Origin: Bacteroidia bacterium
GTDB lineage: Bacteria; Bacteroidota; Bacteroidia; Cytophagales; Cyclobacteriaceae
Length of the DNA stretch: 64,000 nt
Reading direction: 5' to 3'
Assembly (NCBI GenBank): GCA_030426345.1
Contig: JAUHYU010000009.1
Location: 1 to 64,000 of the forward strand
Position numbers and translations under genes: made by a program. Below the pieces are notes generated by a model. That model saw only the letters and a program-made list of their open reading frames with translations. It ran no database searches and was not told the DNA's origin. This document shows, one piece after another, positions 7,147 through 16,480 of this stretch. Positions within the stretch are counted from its first letter, which is position 1; every line of letters starts with the position of its first letter.

Positions 7147-9240
7147 TTAGCTAATTCGACTCCAATTTAGCGAAGACTTTCGTTGGTTTTTTATCTGGAG
7201 TTTGATTGGTGCGTTTTCTTCCTTTTCAAGATTTGGATCTTCTTTCAATAATTCCTGAGCGGCTTGTCTGGCGATATCCAAAATGGCAGAATCCTTTCCA
7301 AGGTCTGCGATAAGCAAATCCAAAATACCGCTTTGTTGGGTGCCCATCATATCACCCGGGCCCCTCAGTTTCAAATCTGCCTCAGCGATTTCAAATCCAT
7401 TGTTGGTTCCTACCATGGTTTGGATGCGGTTTTTACTTTCTTTGGTCAGTTTAACACTCGTCATCAGCACACAGTAGGATTGATCCGCACCCCGGCCCAC
7501 CCTGCCACGCAACTGGTGCAACTGAGCAAGCCCAAACCGCTCCGCATTTTCTATGACCATGACTGTGGCGTTAGGCACGTTAACGCCCACCTCGATTACC
7601 GTGGTTGCCACCATGATCTGAGTTTCATTTTTTACAAAACGCTGCATCTCGTATTCCTTGGCATCAGCTTTCATTTTGCCGTGAAGGATGCCGACTTGAT
7701 ATTCGGGAAATGCTCGATTAATAGACTCAAACCCATCTGTAAGGTCTTTCAGATCCAGTTTTTCAGATTCTTCGATCAACGGATAAACAACATATACTTG
7801 CCTTCCCAAAGCAATTTGCTTGCGTATAAATCCAAATAATTCCAACCGATTGGAATCGTATTTATGGATTGTTTGAATCTCCTTACGGCCTGCAGGAAGT
7901 TCGTCAATGGTAGAAACATCCAAATCTCCATAAACCGTCATCGCCAGTGTCCTGGGAATCGGCGTAGCGGTCATCACTAGGATGTGCGGAAAATAAGCTT
8001 GGTTTTTTTTCCAAAGCTTGGCGCGTTGTGCCACGCCAAAGCGATGCTGTTCGTCCACGATGGCTAGACCAAGGTTTTTGAATTGTACTGTATCTTCTAT
8101 CAGCGCATGGGTTCCAACCAATATTTGGAGCGATCCATCGGCTAGGGTTTCTGAGATGATCTGGCGTGCCTTCTTTCGGGACGATCCTTTCAACATTGCA
8201 ATCTCAAGACCAAGCTCATCGGCAAAAGGTTTGAGTCCCTTATAATGCTGATCGGCCAAAATCTCAGTTGGCGCCATCAAAGCAGCTTGGGCGCCATTCC
8301 CGATGACGATAAGCATACAAATAAAGGATACGATGGTTTTGCCACTCCCTACATCGCCTTGAATGAGTCGGTTCATTTGCTTTCCGGATTTGAGGTCATG
8401 ATAAATCTCGCGGATTACCTTCTTCTGGGCATTGGTTAGTTCGAAAGGTAAATGATTGTTATAAAAATCCGTGAGGATCGTGGTGGAATCAAAGACCTGG
8501 CCCTTGAACTTTTCTACTCTGGTCAATTTCAGTTTGATCAGCCGAAGCTGCAAATAGAAGAATTCCTCAAATTTGAGCCGGTATTGTGCCTTGCGCAGTA
8601 CATTCTGATCTGATGGAAAATGGATACTTTTTAGAGCTTCCTTTTTGGAAATTAGCTGATGCCACTCTACGAGTTGTTGCGACAAGCTTTCGTTGATGAG
8701 CTTGTAGCCTTCTATCAACAGGTTTTTTTGAAGCTTGGAAATTCCTTTGCTGTCGAGATATCTGGCGCGTAACTTTTCTGTTGACGGGTAAATCGGGTGC
8801 AAATAAGAAGGACGTTGATTTCCCTCCGTTGCCGGGTCCATTTCTGGATGGGCGATATTATATTTTCCGTTGAAATAGGTCGGTTTGCCAAATACCAAAT
8901 ACACTGCACCGACTTTGATGTTTTTTTGCATCCACGAAGCTCCCTTGAACCAAACCAACTCGATTTCCCCAGTATCATCCACCAAATGGGCAACGAGTCT
9001 TTTCTTTCTCCCTTCGCCAATCATTCGCATATCTCGCAAGCAGCCCCTGAGTTGAATGTTGGTCATCGAACCGGTTATTTCATGGATTTGATATACTTTT
9101 GTCCTGTCTTCGTATCTAAAGGGATAATGTTGGAGGAGGTCGCCAAAGGAAAATATCTTAAGTTCCTTGTTGAGCAGTTCGGCTTTGGTGGGCCCTACAC
9201 CTTTTAAGAATTCTATTTTGGTGTCAAAGAACCTTGACAT
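7147..9240 (-). CDS. recG: ATP-dependent DNA helicase RecG
   Basis: Superfamily 2 helicase that remodels stalled replication forks and branched recombination intermediates. The 697 residues contain the N-terminal wedge/OB domain, Walker A GDVGSGKT (about 295-302), DEQHRFG (motif II), TATPIPRT (motif III), and QLRGRVGRG (motif VI). The C-terminal TRG-like region follows. The start ATG at 9240 lies three bases after the gldD stop, so recG is the last gene of a probable ssb-gldE-gldD-recG operon. Loose motif copies occur at 7413-7436 and 9077-9100. Confidence 0.97.
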   Translation of the reverse strand: MSRFFDTKIEFLKGVGPTKAELLNKELKIFSFGDLLQHYPFRYEDRTKVYQIHEITGSMTNIQLRGCLRDMRMIGEGRKKRLVAHLVDDTGEIELVWFKGASWMQKNIKVGAVYLVFGKPTYFNGKYNIAHPEMDPATEGNQRPSYLHPIYPSTEKLRARYLDSKGISKLQKNLLIEGYKLINESLSQQLVEWHQLISKKEALKSIHFPSDQNVLRKAQYRLKFEEFFYLQLRLIKLKLTRVEKFKGQVFDSTTILTDFYNNHLPFELTNAQKKVIREIYHDLKSGKQMNRLIQGDVGSGKTIVSFICMLIVIGNGAQAALMAPTEILADQHYKGLKPFADELGLEIAMLKGSSRKKARQIISETLADGSLQILVGTHALIEDTVQFKNLGLAIVDEQHRFGVAQRAKLWKKNQAYFPHILVMTATPIPRTLAMTVYGDLDVSTIDELPAGRKEIQTIHKYDSNRLELFGFIRKQIALGRQVYVVYPLIEESEKLDLKDLTDGFESINRAFPEYQVGILHGKMKADAKEYEMQRFVKNETQIMVATTVIEVGVNVPNATVMVIENAERFGLAQLHQLRGRVGRGADQSYCVLMTSVKLTKESKNRIQTMVGTNNGFEIAEADLKLRGPGDMMGTQQSGILDLLIADLGKDSAILDIARQAAQELLKEDPNLEKEENAPIKLQIKNQRKSSLNWSRIS

Positions 9241-9243
9241 TAA

Positions 9244-9837
9244 TTACTTTGCTTTTGGAATTTCATGCCACTCAAGGGTGTTCAGCAAGTGAACGATGTC
9301 GTCGCGTACAAAAGCGATGACTGGGGCGAGAGAATCGTTTTTCGTGGCGGTATTGAAGTAGAGTGCTCCACGCAGAAAATGATTTACTGAATCGGTAGAA
9401 AAAAACTGGTATTGGCTCGGCACCTCACCGCTCAACTCCGCAATGACGGCGGTTTTTCCAGTTTCTGTCTGAATTACAGCTTCGTCAATTGCATACGCTT
9501 TTACCTGATGTTTTGATGTCAATTTGTAAGAAGTGGCCAGATATTCCTTCAGCAATTGTTGGTCATTTTTCACGGGCTTATACGACAATTCGATGGACGC
9601 CTTAAAATCAGGATAATATAGATCTATCCAGTATGGCTCAGCAATCCAACTCGAATCTTTCAAGATTTTTGCATGTGTGGAATATTCAAACTGATAGGGA
9701 AATGAATCAGGCATCGCCTGATATTGATTTTCGGGAAGTACGATCCTGTTGTAGCCCTTCGGCTTTGGCATAAAATCCGTCTTGCACGCTGCCATCATCA
9801 ACATTGCTAATCCCATGCAAAACATACCTATTCTCAT
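9244..9837 (-). CDS. gldD: Gliding motility lipoprotein GldD
   Basis: Lipoprotein required for gliding and T9SS function in Bacteroidetes. The 197-residue protein has a short lipoprotein signal ending in MMAAC (Cys18), then the GldD-family segments [28 protein letters not shown] and [18 protein letters not shown]. Its position between gldE and recG, downstream of mutY and ssb, matches the conserved Bacteroidetes arrangement and supports the assignment. GldD is not part of the gldKLMN core complex and its molecular role is unknown. Confidence 0.93.
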   Translation of the reverse strand: MRIGMFCMGLAMLMMAACKTDFMPKPKGYNRIVLPENQYQAMPDSFPYQFEYSTHAKILKDSSWIAEPYWIDLYYPDFKASIELSYKPVKNDQQLLKEYLATSYKLTSKHQVKAYAIDEAVIQTETGKTAVIAELSGEVPSQYQFFSTDSVNHFLRGALYFNTATKNDSLAPVIAFVRDDIVHLLNTLEWHEIPKAK

Positions 9838-9845
9838 GACTGATA

Positions 9846-11171
9846 TTATTTAATTGTCACTTTGATTTTTTTGATCCGTTTTTGGTCCACTGCCATTATG
9901 TTGAATGCAAACTTTTCAAAATTAATAACTTCTCCTGTGCCGGGCAGCTTACTGTGTAGCTCCAAGATCAATCCACCAAGCGATTCACTTTCACCTTTTA
10001 CTTTTTCAAAGGTAGATGACTCTTCGCCTATAACTTTGCAAAAATCAATCAGCGTTGTCTTTCCTTCGAATACGTAAGTATGGGCATCTATTTTATGAAA
10101 GTAAATTTCATCCTCATCAGACTCATCATGGATTTCACCCACTATTTCTTCAATCACATCTTCCAACGTCACTAGGCCTGATGTGCCACCATATTCATCT
10201 ACCACGATGGCCATGTGCACCCGTTTTTCCTGAAAATCCTTGAGCAGCGTATCTATTTTTTTTGTTTCAGGAACAAAAAATGGAGGCCGTACAAGCTCTT
10301 GCCATTTAAAGCTTTCCTTTTTGTTCAGATGGGGAAGCAAGTCTTTACTGTATAAAATTCCTTCAATGCTATCGACGGTTTCTTTATAAATTGGAATTCT
10401 GGAATATCCACATTTATTGATTTTATCCATCAACTCATGGAAATCCAATTCCGAATCCAACGCAGTGATATCTACCCTGGAGCGCATCACCTGTTTTGAA
10501 TTAAGCTGGCCGAAATTCACAATGCCTTTTAGAATACCTTTTTCCTCTTCCGGAGTTTCCTCGTTCGTGGTCAGTTCTAGGGCTTGATTGAAGTGATCTG
10601 CAGACATGCTGTATCCCTTTCTCTGTATTTTGCTTTCCAAAACCTGAGAAAAAGTAGTCAAAACCCATGAAATCGGCTTGAAAAATTTAAATGCCAGATC
10701 GATAAGTGGGACAGTCATTTTCGCAAATCCAACACTCTTTTGGTTGGCATAGACTTTTGGAACTACTTCACCAAAATACACAATCAAAAAAGTGATAATC
10801 ACAGTTAGAATTGCAACTATCTTACTTTCTACACTTTGCGAACCGGTAATCTGCCACGTGATATACGTCGAGAGTGTCACAAAAGCTATATTGATGAAAT
10901 TGTTGAGGATAAGGATGGTTGCCAACAATCTCTTTGGTTTTGACAGCAGGCTATGGATTTTTCTTTCAAGTGTATTGCCGTTTTGCAAGAGGTGGACTTC
11001 TCTCTGGTTTAAAGAGAAAAAGGCCACTTCAGAACCGGAAATCAAACCCGACAAAATCAAAAGCAATAGTAGTATGAATCCATTAAGCACGTAAAAGAGA
11101 ACCGAAGATTCCTGTAAAATCATTGAAATAAGTAAGGGGCCGGGATCGGGATCGTCGATATTAATTTCCAA
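9846..11171 (-). CDS. gldE: Gliding motility-associated protein GldE (CNNM/CorC-type)
   Basis: The N-terminus [14 protein letters not shown] is characteristic of GldE. A DUF21 transmembrane domain (three or four helices over residues 20-200) is followed by a CBS pair (about 205-335, with [19 protein letters not shown] and [21 protein letters not shown]) and a C-terminal CorC_HlyC domain. These are the features of CNNM/CorC magnesium efflux-like proteins. In gliding bacteria GldE is genetically linked to GldD. It is 12 bp downstream of ssb and 8 bp upstream of gldD on the same strand. Confidence 0.93.
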   Translation of the reverse strand: MEINIDDPDPGPLLISMILQESSVLFYVLNGFILLLLLILSGLISGSEVAFFSLNQREVHLLQNGNTLERKIHSLLSKPKRLLATILILNNFINIAFVTLSTYITWQITGSQSVESKIVAILTVIITFLIVYFGEVVPKVYANQKSVGFAKMTVPLIDLAFKFFKPISWVLTTFSQVLESKIQRKGYSMSADHFNQALELTTNEETPEEEKGILKGIVNFGQLNSKQVMRSRVDITALDSELDFHELMDKINKCGYSRIPIYKETVDSIEGILYSKDLLPHLNKKESFKWQELVRPPFFVPETKKIDTLLKDFQEKRVHMAIVVDEYGGTSGLVTLEDVIEEIVGEIHDESDEDEIYFHKIDAHTYVFEGKTTLIDFCKVIGEESSTFEKVKGESESLGGLILELHSKLPGTGEVINFEKFAFNIMAVDQKRIKKIKVTIK

Positions 11172-11183
11172 TTTCTATTTTAA

Positions 11184-11648
11184 TTAAAATGGCAAATCGT
11201 CTACTTCCTGCTCAGAAGAGGATGGAGAAGGCGATGGCGCTTCGTTCTTAGGGGCGGCTGCCGCAGGATCGGGAGCAGACTGTTGCTGTGGTGCACCTCC
11301 TTCGTGTGGATCCGTATTTCTACCGCCTAGCATTGTCATGTTATTTCCTCTTATCCGCGTGGTAGTACGGTTGTTCCCATCGCTATCCTGCCAGTTCTCG
11401 GTTTTCAATTTCCCTTCTATATATACAGATTGGCCTTTTTTCAGATATTGCTCGGCAACTTTGGCCAAACCTTCCCACAGTTCTATGCGATGCCATTCTG
11501 TTTGTGTCACTTTCTCACCATTTTTATTGGTGTAGGATTCGGAAGTTGCGATATTAAAATTTGCCACAACAGACCCATTGCTCAAATGCCTTACCTCAGG
11601 GTCAGACCCTAGGTTTCCAATCAAAATAACTTTATTTACTCCTGCCAT
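11184..11648 (-). CDS. ssb: Single-stranded DNA-binding protein
   Basis: OB-fold SSB of 154 residues. The N-terminus [20 protein letters not shown] and the segment [20 protein letters not shown] are standard. A Pro/Ala/Gln-rich linker leads to the acidic protein-interaction tip EVDDLPF. It is the first gene after mutY and has its own well-formed promoter (separate entry), so it probably heads the ssb-gldE-gldD-recG transcript. Confidence 0.97.
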   Translation of the reverse strand: MAGVNKVILIGNLGSDPEVRHLSNGSVVANFNIATSESYTNKNGEKVTQTEWHRIELWEGLAKVAEQYLKKGQSVYIEGKLKTENWQDSDGNNRTTTRIRGNNMTMLGGRNTDPHEGGAPQQQSAPDPAAAAPKNEAPSPSPSSSEQEVDDLPF

Positions 11649-11664
11649 TTTTCTTTTTTATTCA

Positions 11665-11697
11665 CAAAATTAGGAATGTTTTTTAAAACTAATCAAA
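11665..11697 (-). promoter_or_regulatory. Promoter for ssb-gldE-gldD-recG
   Basis: On the minus strand a TTTG (-33) is followed, after 21 bases, by TAATTTTG, an exact TAnnTTTG -7 box about 17 bp before the ssb start codon. Spacing and both boxes fit the Bacteroidetes housekeeping sigma consensus. The -33 element adjoins or overlaps the end of mutY. Confidence 0.65.
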
Positions 11698-12757
11698 TTA
11701 TTTTTTCTCCCAAATACCTATCTATCAGAATAGACTTGGGTAGCAACTCAATTTCTTCTTCTGAATATAAGCTATATTCTTCCCAATTCATCATGTCTAA
11801 TCCTATTTCTTGGGTAAACTTAATTTCATAAAATTTACAAAAGATAGTCTGATGTGTCAATAAATGCTTATAGGTTTTGGACTCTTCTGTAATTTTCCAA
11901 AAACGCGAATTGCGGCTTAGGCCAATCGGAAGATCCAATTGATCAAACGGCAAGTCAGATTGGGTCTCCAAAAGATAAAACTCAAACAAGCCTTGCCAAA
12001 TATCCTTTTCACCTCGCTTGCGCAAATAGTATTTTTCCTGAATATTGATGATCAAATAGTTAAAAAACCTAGAGCGTTTCTTCACTTTCTTAGACTTGAA
12101 AGGAATGCTTGCAACCATGCTCGAACTACGCGCGTCACAAATATCCATAAAAATACATGAGTCGCACGTGGGGCTGTTTGGAGTGCAAAAAAGTGCCCCA
12201 AATTCCATGATCGCCTGATTGAAAAGATCTGGCCGTTTTGATGGGATCAATTCATCTGCAATCGCCCTGATACCATTTATGGTTTTTTGTTCCGAAATAT
12301 CCTCCTTAATTCCATAAAGCCTCGCAATGACACGGATCACATTTCCATCCACCACCGCTTCTCTTTTACCAAATGCCAATGAAGCAATAGCAGCGGAGGT
12401 ATACGGCCCAACCCCTGGCAGTTTCAGAAGTGATGATCGCTCAGCTGGAAAATTCCCGTCAAGATTTTCTACAACAATTTTTGCACAACGATGCAGGTTT
12501 CTCGCCCTACTGTAATATCCCAATCCTTGCCATAACCTAAGAACTTCATCGATCGGAGCACTTGCCAAATCATGAACTGTAGGGTATTTGTCGATAAATT
12601 TTGTGTAATATGGAAGCCCCTGATCCACTCTGGTTTGTTGTAGGATTATTTCAGAAATCCATATTTTGTACGGGTCAAGCGTTTTGCGCCAAGGCAAATC
12701 ACGTTTGTGTTTGTCGTACCAAATAAGTAGCCCGTTTACAATTGTATCACTTTTCAA
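11693..12757 (-). CDS. mutY: A/G-specific adenine DNA glycosylase
   Basis: Removes adenine mispaired with 8-oxoguanine. Of 354 residues, the N-terminal half carries SEIILQQTRVDQGLPYY (catalytic Glu), the helix-hairpin-helix LPGVGPYTSAAIASLAFG and the catalytic Asp in AVVDGNVIRV. The iron-sulphur cluster loop has Cys-X6-Cys-X2-Cys-X5-Cys spacing (CTPNSPTCDSCIFMDIC). The C-terminal NUDIX-like 8-oxoG recognition domain follows. It is divergent from the HU gene. The neighbour order mutY, ssb, gldE, gldD is common in Bacteroidetes. Confidence 0.97.
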   Translation of the reverse strand: MKSDTIVNGLLIWYDKHKRDLPWRKTLDPYKIWISEIILQQTRVDQGLPYYTKFIDKYPTVHDLASAPIDEVLRLWQGLGYYSRARNLHRCAKIVVENLDGNFPAERSSLLKLPGVGPYTSAAIASLAFGKREAVVDGNVIRVIARLYGIKEDISEQKTINGIRAIADELIPSKRPDLFNQAIMEFGALFCTPNSPTCDSCIFMDICDARSSSMVASIPFKSKKVKKRSRFFNYLIINIQEKYYLRKRGEKDIWQGLFEFYLLETQSDLPFDQLDLPIGLSRNSRFWKITEESKTYKHLLTHQTIFCKFYEIKFTQEIGLDMMNWEEYSLYSEEEIELLPKSILIDRYLGEKII

Positions 12758-12824
12758 TTTTTATATAATTTGCTCTGTGTCAGATATTTTTATCATTTTG
12801 ATTTTTAATTGTCATTCGAGCATT

Positions 12825-12832
12825 TAAATTTG
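12825..12832 (+). promoter_or_regulatory. Candidate -7 box for the HU-like gene
   Basis: TAAATTTG is an exact TAnnTTTG match 53 bp before the GTG start. A TTTG lies 24 bases upstream. Confidence 0.45.
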
Positions 12833-12837
12833 TGGCA

Positions 12838-12845
12838 CAAAAATA
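12838..12845 (-). promoter_or_regulatory. Candidate -7 box for mutY
   Basis: The minus strand reads TATTTTTG, an exact TAnnTTTG match about 80 bp upstream of the mutY ATG. No clear -33 TTTG is seen. It lies a few bases from the divergent HU -7 box. Confidence 0.35.
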
Positions 12846-12884
12846 CCGCAATAGAATTCATACATAAATTAAAAGATAAATAAA

Positions 12885-13187
12885 GTGACTAAAGCAGAGG
12901 TTATAACCCAAATCGCCGACAAAACCGGAATTGACAAAGCCGACGTTCAAATAACTGTTGAAGCTTTCTTTAGTGTAGTCAAAAATTCTATGGCTTCCGG
13001 CGAAAATATATATGTGAGAGGATTTGGCAGTTTTGTAAATAAGAAAAGGGCAAAAAAAGTAGCGCGGAATATCTCCAAAAACACTGCAATTGTCATTGAT
13101 GAGCATTTCGTGCCCAGTTTTAAACCATCCAAGGTTTTTATTGAAAAAATCAAAAACAGTTCGAAGGTAAAGAAAGTTAACTCATAG
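12885..13187 (+). CDS. HU/IHF family DNA-binding protein
   Basis: Nucleoid-associated protein of 100 residues that bends and compacts DNA as a dimer. It shows the HU-family pattern: MTKAEVITQIADKTGIDKADVQ helices, then the beta-arm region GFGSFVNKKRAKKVARN, then the C-terminal helix with PSFKPSKVFIEKIK. The start is GTG. Sequence cannot tell HU from IHF-type function. It is followed 18 bp later by a TPR protein gene. The set HU, TPR protein, rng opposite mutY is a familiar Bacteroidetes order. Confidence 0.93.
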   Translation: MTKAEVITQIADKTGIDKADVQITVEAFFSVVKNSMASGENIYVRGFGSFVNKKRAKKVARNISKNTAIVIDEHFVPSFKPSKVFIEKIKNSSKVKKVNS

Positions 13188-13205
13188 GTTTTCTTTAACT
13201 ATTTG

Positions 13206-14039
13206 ATGACACAATCTAGAATTTTTTTAGGGCTTTTTGTAATAATCTTTACCGTATTATTGTATTTACTTCCGCGGTATGTGGTAAATAATTCGGATGA
13301 AGATGTAGAGCCAGGCGCAGCTGAAGCAACAGCAGAAAGTAGCATTCCTTCAGAAGATCATAATCATGCATTCCACATGCCAGACTCTATGGTTGCCAAG
13401 GTAAATGATTTTTATGATTCATACAAAAATGCTAAAAATCAGGAAAAAAGATTTATATTTGCGGACTCTTTGGCAAAAGCCTATAAAAAAGTCGGCAAAT
13501 TAGACAGTTTGGCAAAATATTTAGAGGTAAGAGCAATAGAAACACCATCACAGGAAAATTTTATTATTGCCGGCGATGGATATTATGAGGCTTTTAATTT
13601 TGCAGTTGACCAAACAAAGAGAAAGTATATGGCTGGTAAGGTTCAGCGATATTTTAAAAGTGTTTTAGAAGAAGACGCTTCATTACTTGACATTCAATCA
13701 AAACTGGCAATGACCTATGTGGCAGGAGCTAACCCAATGCAGGGAATAATGATGCTGAGGGAAGTCCTGGAAAAGGATCCAAACAATACTTTGGCTATTT
13801 ACAATTTGGGTGTTTTGGCAATTACATCCGGACAATTGGAAAAGGCCTTAGAGCGCTTTGAGCATCTAATGCAGTTGGAGCCAGAAAATCCGGAAGCGCA
13901 TTTTTATATGGGATATTGCCTGTATGAACTTGGTAGAAAAGAGGAGGCCAAACCGTACTTTGTAAAAGTATTGGAGTTGGGAATAAGTGGAGATTTGGTT
14001 GATGCTTCAAAAGAATATTTAAAAAGATTTGATAAATAG
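13206..14039 (+). CDS. Membrane-anchored tetratricopeptide repeat protein
   Basis: The track starts at a TTG, but the ATG one codon later (13206) is the likely start. An N-terminal hydrophobic helix (FLGLFVIIFTVLLYLLPRYVV) acts as a signal anchor, an acidic Glu/Ala/Ser linker follows, and the C-terminal half holds TPR units such as NTLAIYNLGVLAITSGQLEKALERFEHLMQLEPENPEAHFYMGYCL. It is probably a periplasmic or inner-membrane scaffold. The partner is unknown. It sits between the HU-like gene and rng. Confidence 0.8.
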   Translation: MTQSRIFLGLFVIIFTVLLYLLPRYVVNNSDEDVEPGAAEATAESSIPSEDHNHAFHMPDSMVAKVNDFYDSYKNAKNQEKRFIFADSLAKAYKKVGKLDSLAKYLEVRAIETPSQENFIIAGDGYYEAFNFAVDQTKRKYMAGKVQRYFKSVLEEDASLLDIQSKLAMTYVAGANPMQGIMMLREVLEKDPNNTLAIYNLGVLAITSGQLEKALERFEHLMQLEPENPEAHFYMGYCLYELGRKEEAKPYFVKVLELGISGDLVDASKEYLKRFDK

Positions 14040-14053
14040 AAATTTTTGAAATT

Positions 14054-14143
14054 ATGCCTTGCGGTAAAAAAAGAAAAAGACACAAGATCGCCACTCACAA
14101 AAGGAAAAAGCGATTAAGAAAAAACAGACATAAGAAGAAATAA
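14054..14143 (+). CDS. AURKAIP1/COX24 domain small basic protein (29 aa)
   Basis: Missed by the ORF track. ATG at 14054 opens MPCGKKRKRHKIATHKRKKR and ends at TAA 14141-14143, giving 29 residues of which most are Lys, Arg or His. I recognise this as the conserved tiny Bacteroidetes protein assigned to the AURKAIP1/COX24 (mS38-like) domain, related to small ribosomal proteins that sit in the 30S decoding region. It lies 14 bp after the TPR gene and 47 bp before rng, which fits a translation/RNA-processing context. Ribosomal location is inferred from the mitochondrial and actinobacterial relatives. Confidence 0.85.
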   Translation: MPCGKKRKRHKIATHKRKKRLRKNRHKKK

Positions 14144-14148
14144 TTTTC

Positions 14149-14174
14149 TTCTTATGGATTTCAGGGGGCTTTTA
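14149..14174 (+). repeat. Dispersed motif variant between the 29-aa gene and rng
   Basis: TATGGATTTCAGGGGGCTTT is a variant of the dispersed consensus, five bases after the small gene's stop codon and in sense orientation. Confidence 0.55.
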
Positions 14175-14190
14175 ACTTAAACAAAATTAG

Positions 14191-15750
14191 ATGGCGTCGA
14201 GTAGTGAATTAGTAATTAATTCAACTCCCAAAGGATGTCGCATAGCCCTTTTAAGAGATAAAAAACTCATTGAATTTCACAATGAGGAAAATGCAAATAA
14301 ATTCACCGTTGGTGATATATATTTAGGAACAGTTAAGAAAGTTGTTCCGGGACTGAATGCAGCCTTTATTGACATTGGCTATGAAAAAGATGCATTTTTG
14401 CATTACCTGGATTTTGGTCCTCAAATAAGCTCCCTAAATAAGTTTACAAAATTTGCATTAACTGGTAAACATCCTTCATATGATCTTGGCAAGTTTAGAA
14501 ACGAGCCGGATATTAATAAACTTGGTAAAATAACCCAAGTTTTGACCAAAGGCCAGAAAATTCTGGTTCAGGTTGTGAAGGAACCTATTTCTACAAAAGG
14601 GCCCCGACTATCATGTGAGTTGTCATTGGCAGGAAGGTATATTATACTTGTTCCTTTTTCCAATGCAGTCAGCATTTCCAAAAAAATAACAAACAGTGAT
14701 GAGCGCAAAAGATTGTTGCGTTTGATATCATCAATCAAGCCAGACAACTTTGGTGTGATTATCCGTACCGTTGCAGAGAAGAAGGACGTGGCCGAATTGG
14801 ATCGCGATCTCCGGAACCTTGTCGGTAAATGGAAGCAAGGGGTTATTGCGCTTAAAAAGGCAAATCCAAAGGATAAGATTATTGGCGAAATGAGCCGTGT
14901 GTCTGCTTTGTTGCGTGACGTGCTCAACGAGTCTTTTGACAGCGTTACTGTCGATGACAAAGTAGTGTACGATGAACTCAAAGAGTTTATCAAGGAAATT
15001 GCTCCGGATAAGGAAAAAATCATTAAAAGCTATTCAGGAAAGGCCAAAATATTTGAAAGCCATGGAATCGAAAAGCAATTGAAATCGCTTTTCGGGAAAT
15101 CTGTGAGTTTGGCCAATGGAAGTGGGTACCTCATCATTGAGCATACAGAAGCATTGCATGTGATTGACGTGAATTCTGGTAATAAATCATCTGAAGAATC
15201 CAGCCAGGAGAATACAGCTATTACCACAAACCTGGAAGCAGCCAAAGAAGTTGCCCGTCAGTTACAGTTACGTGACATGGGAGGTATCATCGTGATCGAC
15301 TTTATCGACATGCGAAAAGCGGAAAACAAGCGCGTTTTGTATGATAAGATGAAGGAATTCATGAAGAATGACCGCTCCAAATTTACCATTCTTCCATTGT
15401 CGAGATTTGGCCTGATGCAAATCACCAGGCAGCGGGTTCGTCCTGAAATGAATATCAAGACGACCGAAATTTGCCCTTCATGTGGCGGATCTGGAAAAAT
15501 TGCACCTTCCATTCTCATAGCAGATCAGCTTGAGCAGGATATGCATCACTTGCTGAGCAAGCAAAATGAAAATCATATTACGATCAGCTTGCATCCTTAC
15601 CTACACGCTTATTTCACCAAAGGAATTATATCCAAGCAGGTGAAGTGGTATTTTAAGTATCATAAAAAAGTAGCATTGATTCAGGACTCTTCATTGGCAA
15701 TCACTGACTATATTTTTACCAATAAAATTGGGGAGCAAATAGAAATATAG
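14191..15750 (+). CDS. rng: Ribonuclease G (Rne/Rng family)
   Basis: Endoribonuclease that cleaves 5'-monophosphorylated single-stranded RNA, for example in 16S rRNA 5' maturation. The 519-residue protein has an S1-like domain (YLGTVKKVVPGLNAAFIDIG onward), the RNase E/G catalytic core with the metal-binding Asp residues in VIDVNSGNK and IIVIDFIDMRKAENK, and the zinc-link CPSCGGSGKI. Length fits RNase G rather than RNase E, as there is no long C-terminal scaffold. It is followed by a strong terminator. Confidence 0.95.
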   Translation: MASSSELVINSTPKGCRIALLRDKKLIEFHNEENANKFTVGDIYLGTVKKVVPGLNAAFIDIGYEKDAFLHYLDFGPQISSLNKFTKFALTGKHPSYDLGKFRNEPDINKLGKITQVLTKGQKILVQVVKEPISTKGPRLSCELSLAGRYIILVPFSNAVSISKKITNSDERKRLLRLISSIKPDNFGVIIRTVAEKKDVAELDRDLRNLVGKWKQGVIALKKANPKDKIIGEMSRVSALLRDVLNESFDSVTVDDKVVYDELKEFIKEIAPDKEKIIKSYSGKAKIFESHGIEKQLKSLFGKSVSLANGSGYLIIEHTEALHVIDVNSGNKSSEESSQENTAITTNLEAAKEVARQLQLRDMGGIIVIDFIDMRKAENKRVLYDKMKEFMKNDRSKFTILPLSRFGLMQITRQRVRPEMNIKTTEICPSCGGSGKIAPSILIADQLEQDMHHLLSKQNENHITISLHPYLHAYFTKGIISKQVKWYFKYHKKVALIQDSSLAITDYIFTNKIGEQIEI

Positions 15751-15772
15751 TCTATTGCATAGATTATAAAGG

Positions 15773-15810
15773 AAGGGGTGCTTTCACTACGAAAGCACCC
15801 CTTTTATATT
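15773..15810 (+). terminator. Rho-independent terminator after rng
   Basis: A perfect 13-bp stem (AAGGGGTGCTTTC with its complement) and a five-base loop ACTAC lead into TTATATTTT, 22 bp after the rng stop codon. Confidence 0.85.
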
Positions 15811-15892
15811 TTAATAATACAAAAGCACCTTACAGATACCCAATTTTAGCATTTATTTTCTTATGTAATAAATACGAAAATATCCCCTTTTT

Positions 15893-15917
15893 CTCCATGA
15901 TTTTTGAATTACCTTGT
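15893..15917 (+). repeat. Degenerate dispersed motif copy upstream of the YfiR-like gene
   Basis: CCATGATTTTTGAATTACCTT resembles the consensus with a missing G and no GC. It lies in the 200-bp gap after rng. Confidence 0.25.
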
Positions 15918-15953
15918 GAACCTGTTTAGTTCCATGATAAGTATTTTAAAACC

Positions 15954-16469
15954 ATGAGTAAGAAGGCAATCTTAGTGATTTCAACTGTTATAATTTTTTG
16001 TGGTGGGTATCACACTGCCGATGCACAATCCAATATCTACAAATTGCACTCTCTTTTTATGTATAATTTCACCAAACATATTCAATGGAATAATGTTGGG
16101 GATAAATTTACTATCGGTGTATATGGAAGTGAAAATGTGCTCAATGAGGTGAAGAAGAATTTTGCAGGAAAAATGTTTTCTGGCAAAGAAATCCGAATTA
16201 TCAATGTAGTTGGTGTTGGTGATGCCAATGCCAGCCAAATGGTCTACGCACCAAAATCGAACAAAAATAAAATTCTAAGCATGTTTGAAAGTGCGGATAA
16301 AAAGAACACCCTTTTTGTATCAGAAGATGATCTGGTGAATATGGGGTTTCCTATCAGTTTTATATTGAAAGGCGCTAAACTTGGGTTTAAAGTGAGTAAA
16401 AAAAATCTTGAGGCTAGCGGACTGAAGATCAGCTCATCCCTACTTTCCCTAGCGGAAATTGTTGATTGA
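15954..16469 (+). CDS. YfiR/HmsC-like exported protein (DUF4154)
   Basis: The 171-residue protein has a signal peptide ending near ADAQ (about residue 25), then the DUF4154 hallmark YKLHSLFMYNFTKHIQW. Other family segments are FTIGVYGSENVLNEV and the C-terminal GFKVSKKNLEASGLKISSSLLSLA. In Pseudomonas YfiR is a periplasmic repressor of a diguanylate cyclase. No cyclase gene is nearby, so that role should not be assumed. A motif copy starts 11 bp after the stop codon. Confidence 0.8.
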   Translation: MSKKAILVISTVIIFCGGYHTADAQSNIYKLHSLFMYNFTKHIQWNNVGDKFTIGVYGSENVLNEVKKNFAGKMFSGKEIRIINVVGVGDANASQMVYAPKSNKNKILSMFESADKKNTLFVSEDDLVNMGFPISFILKGAKLGFKVSKKNLEASGLKISSSLLSLAEIVD

Positions 16470-16480
16470 TTTTTTCTTTC

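Noticed and set aside
7264-9207. Antisense ORFs within recG (such as 7264..7839, 8797..9207)
   Set aside because: They lie opposite a fully conserved recG frame and translate into sequences with no recognisable domain or start context.
13822-14098. Minus-strand ORFs over the end of the TPR gene and the 29-aa gene
   Set aside because: They are shadows of the real plus-strand TPR and AURKAIP1/COX24 genes.
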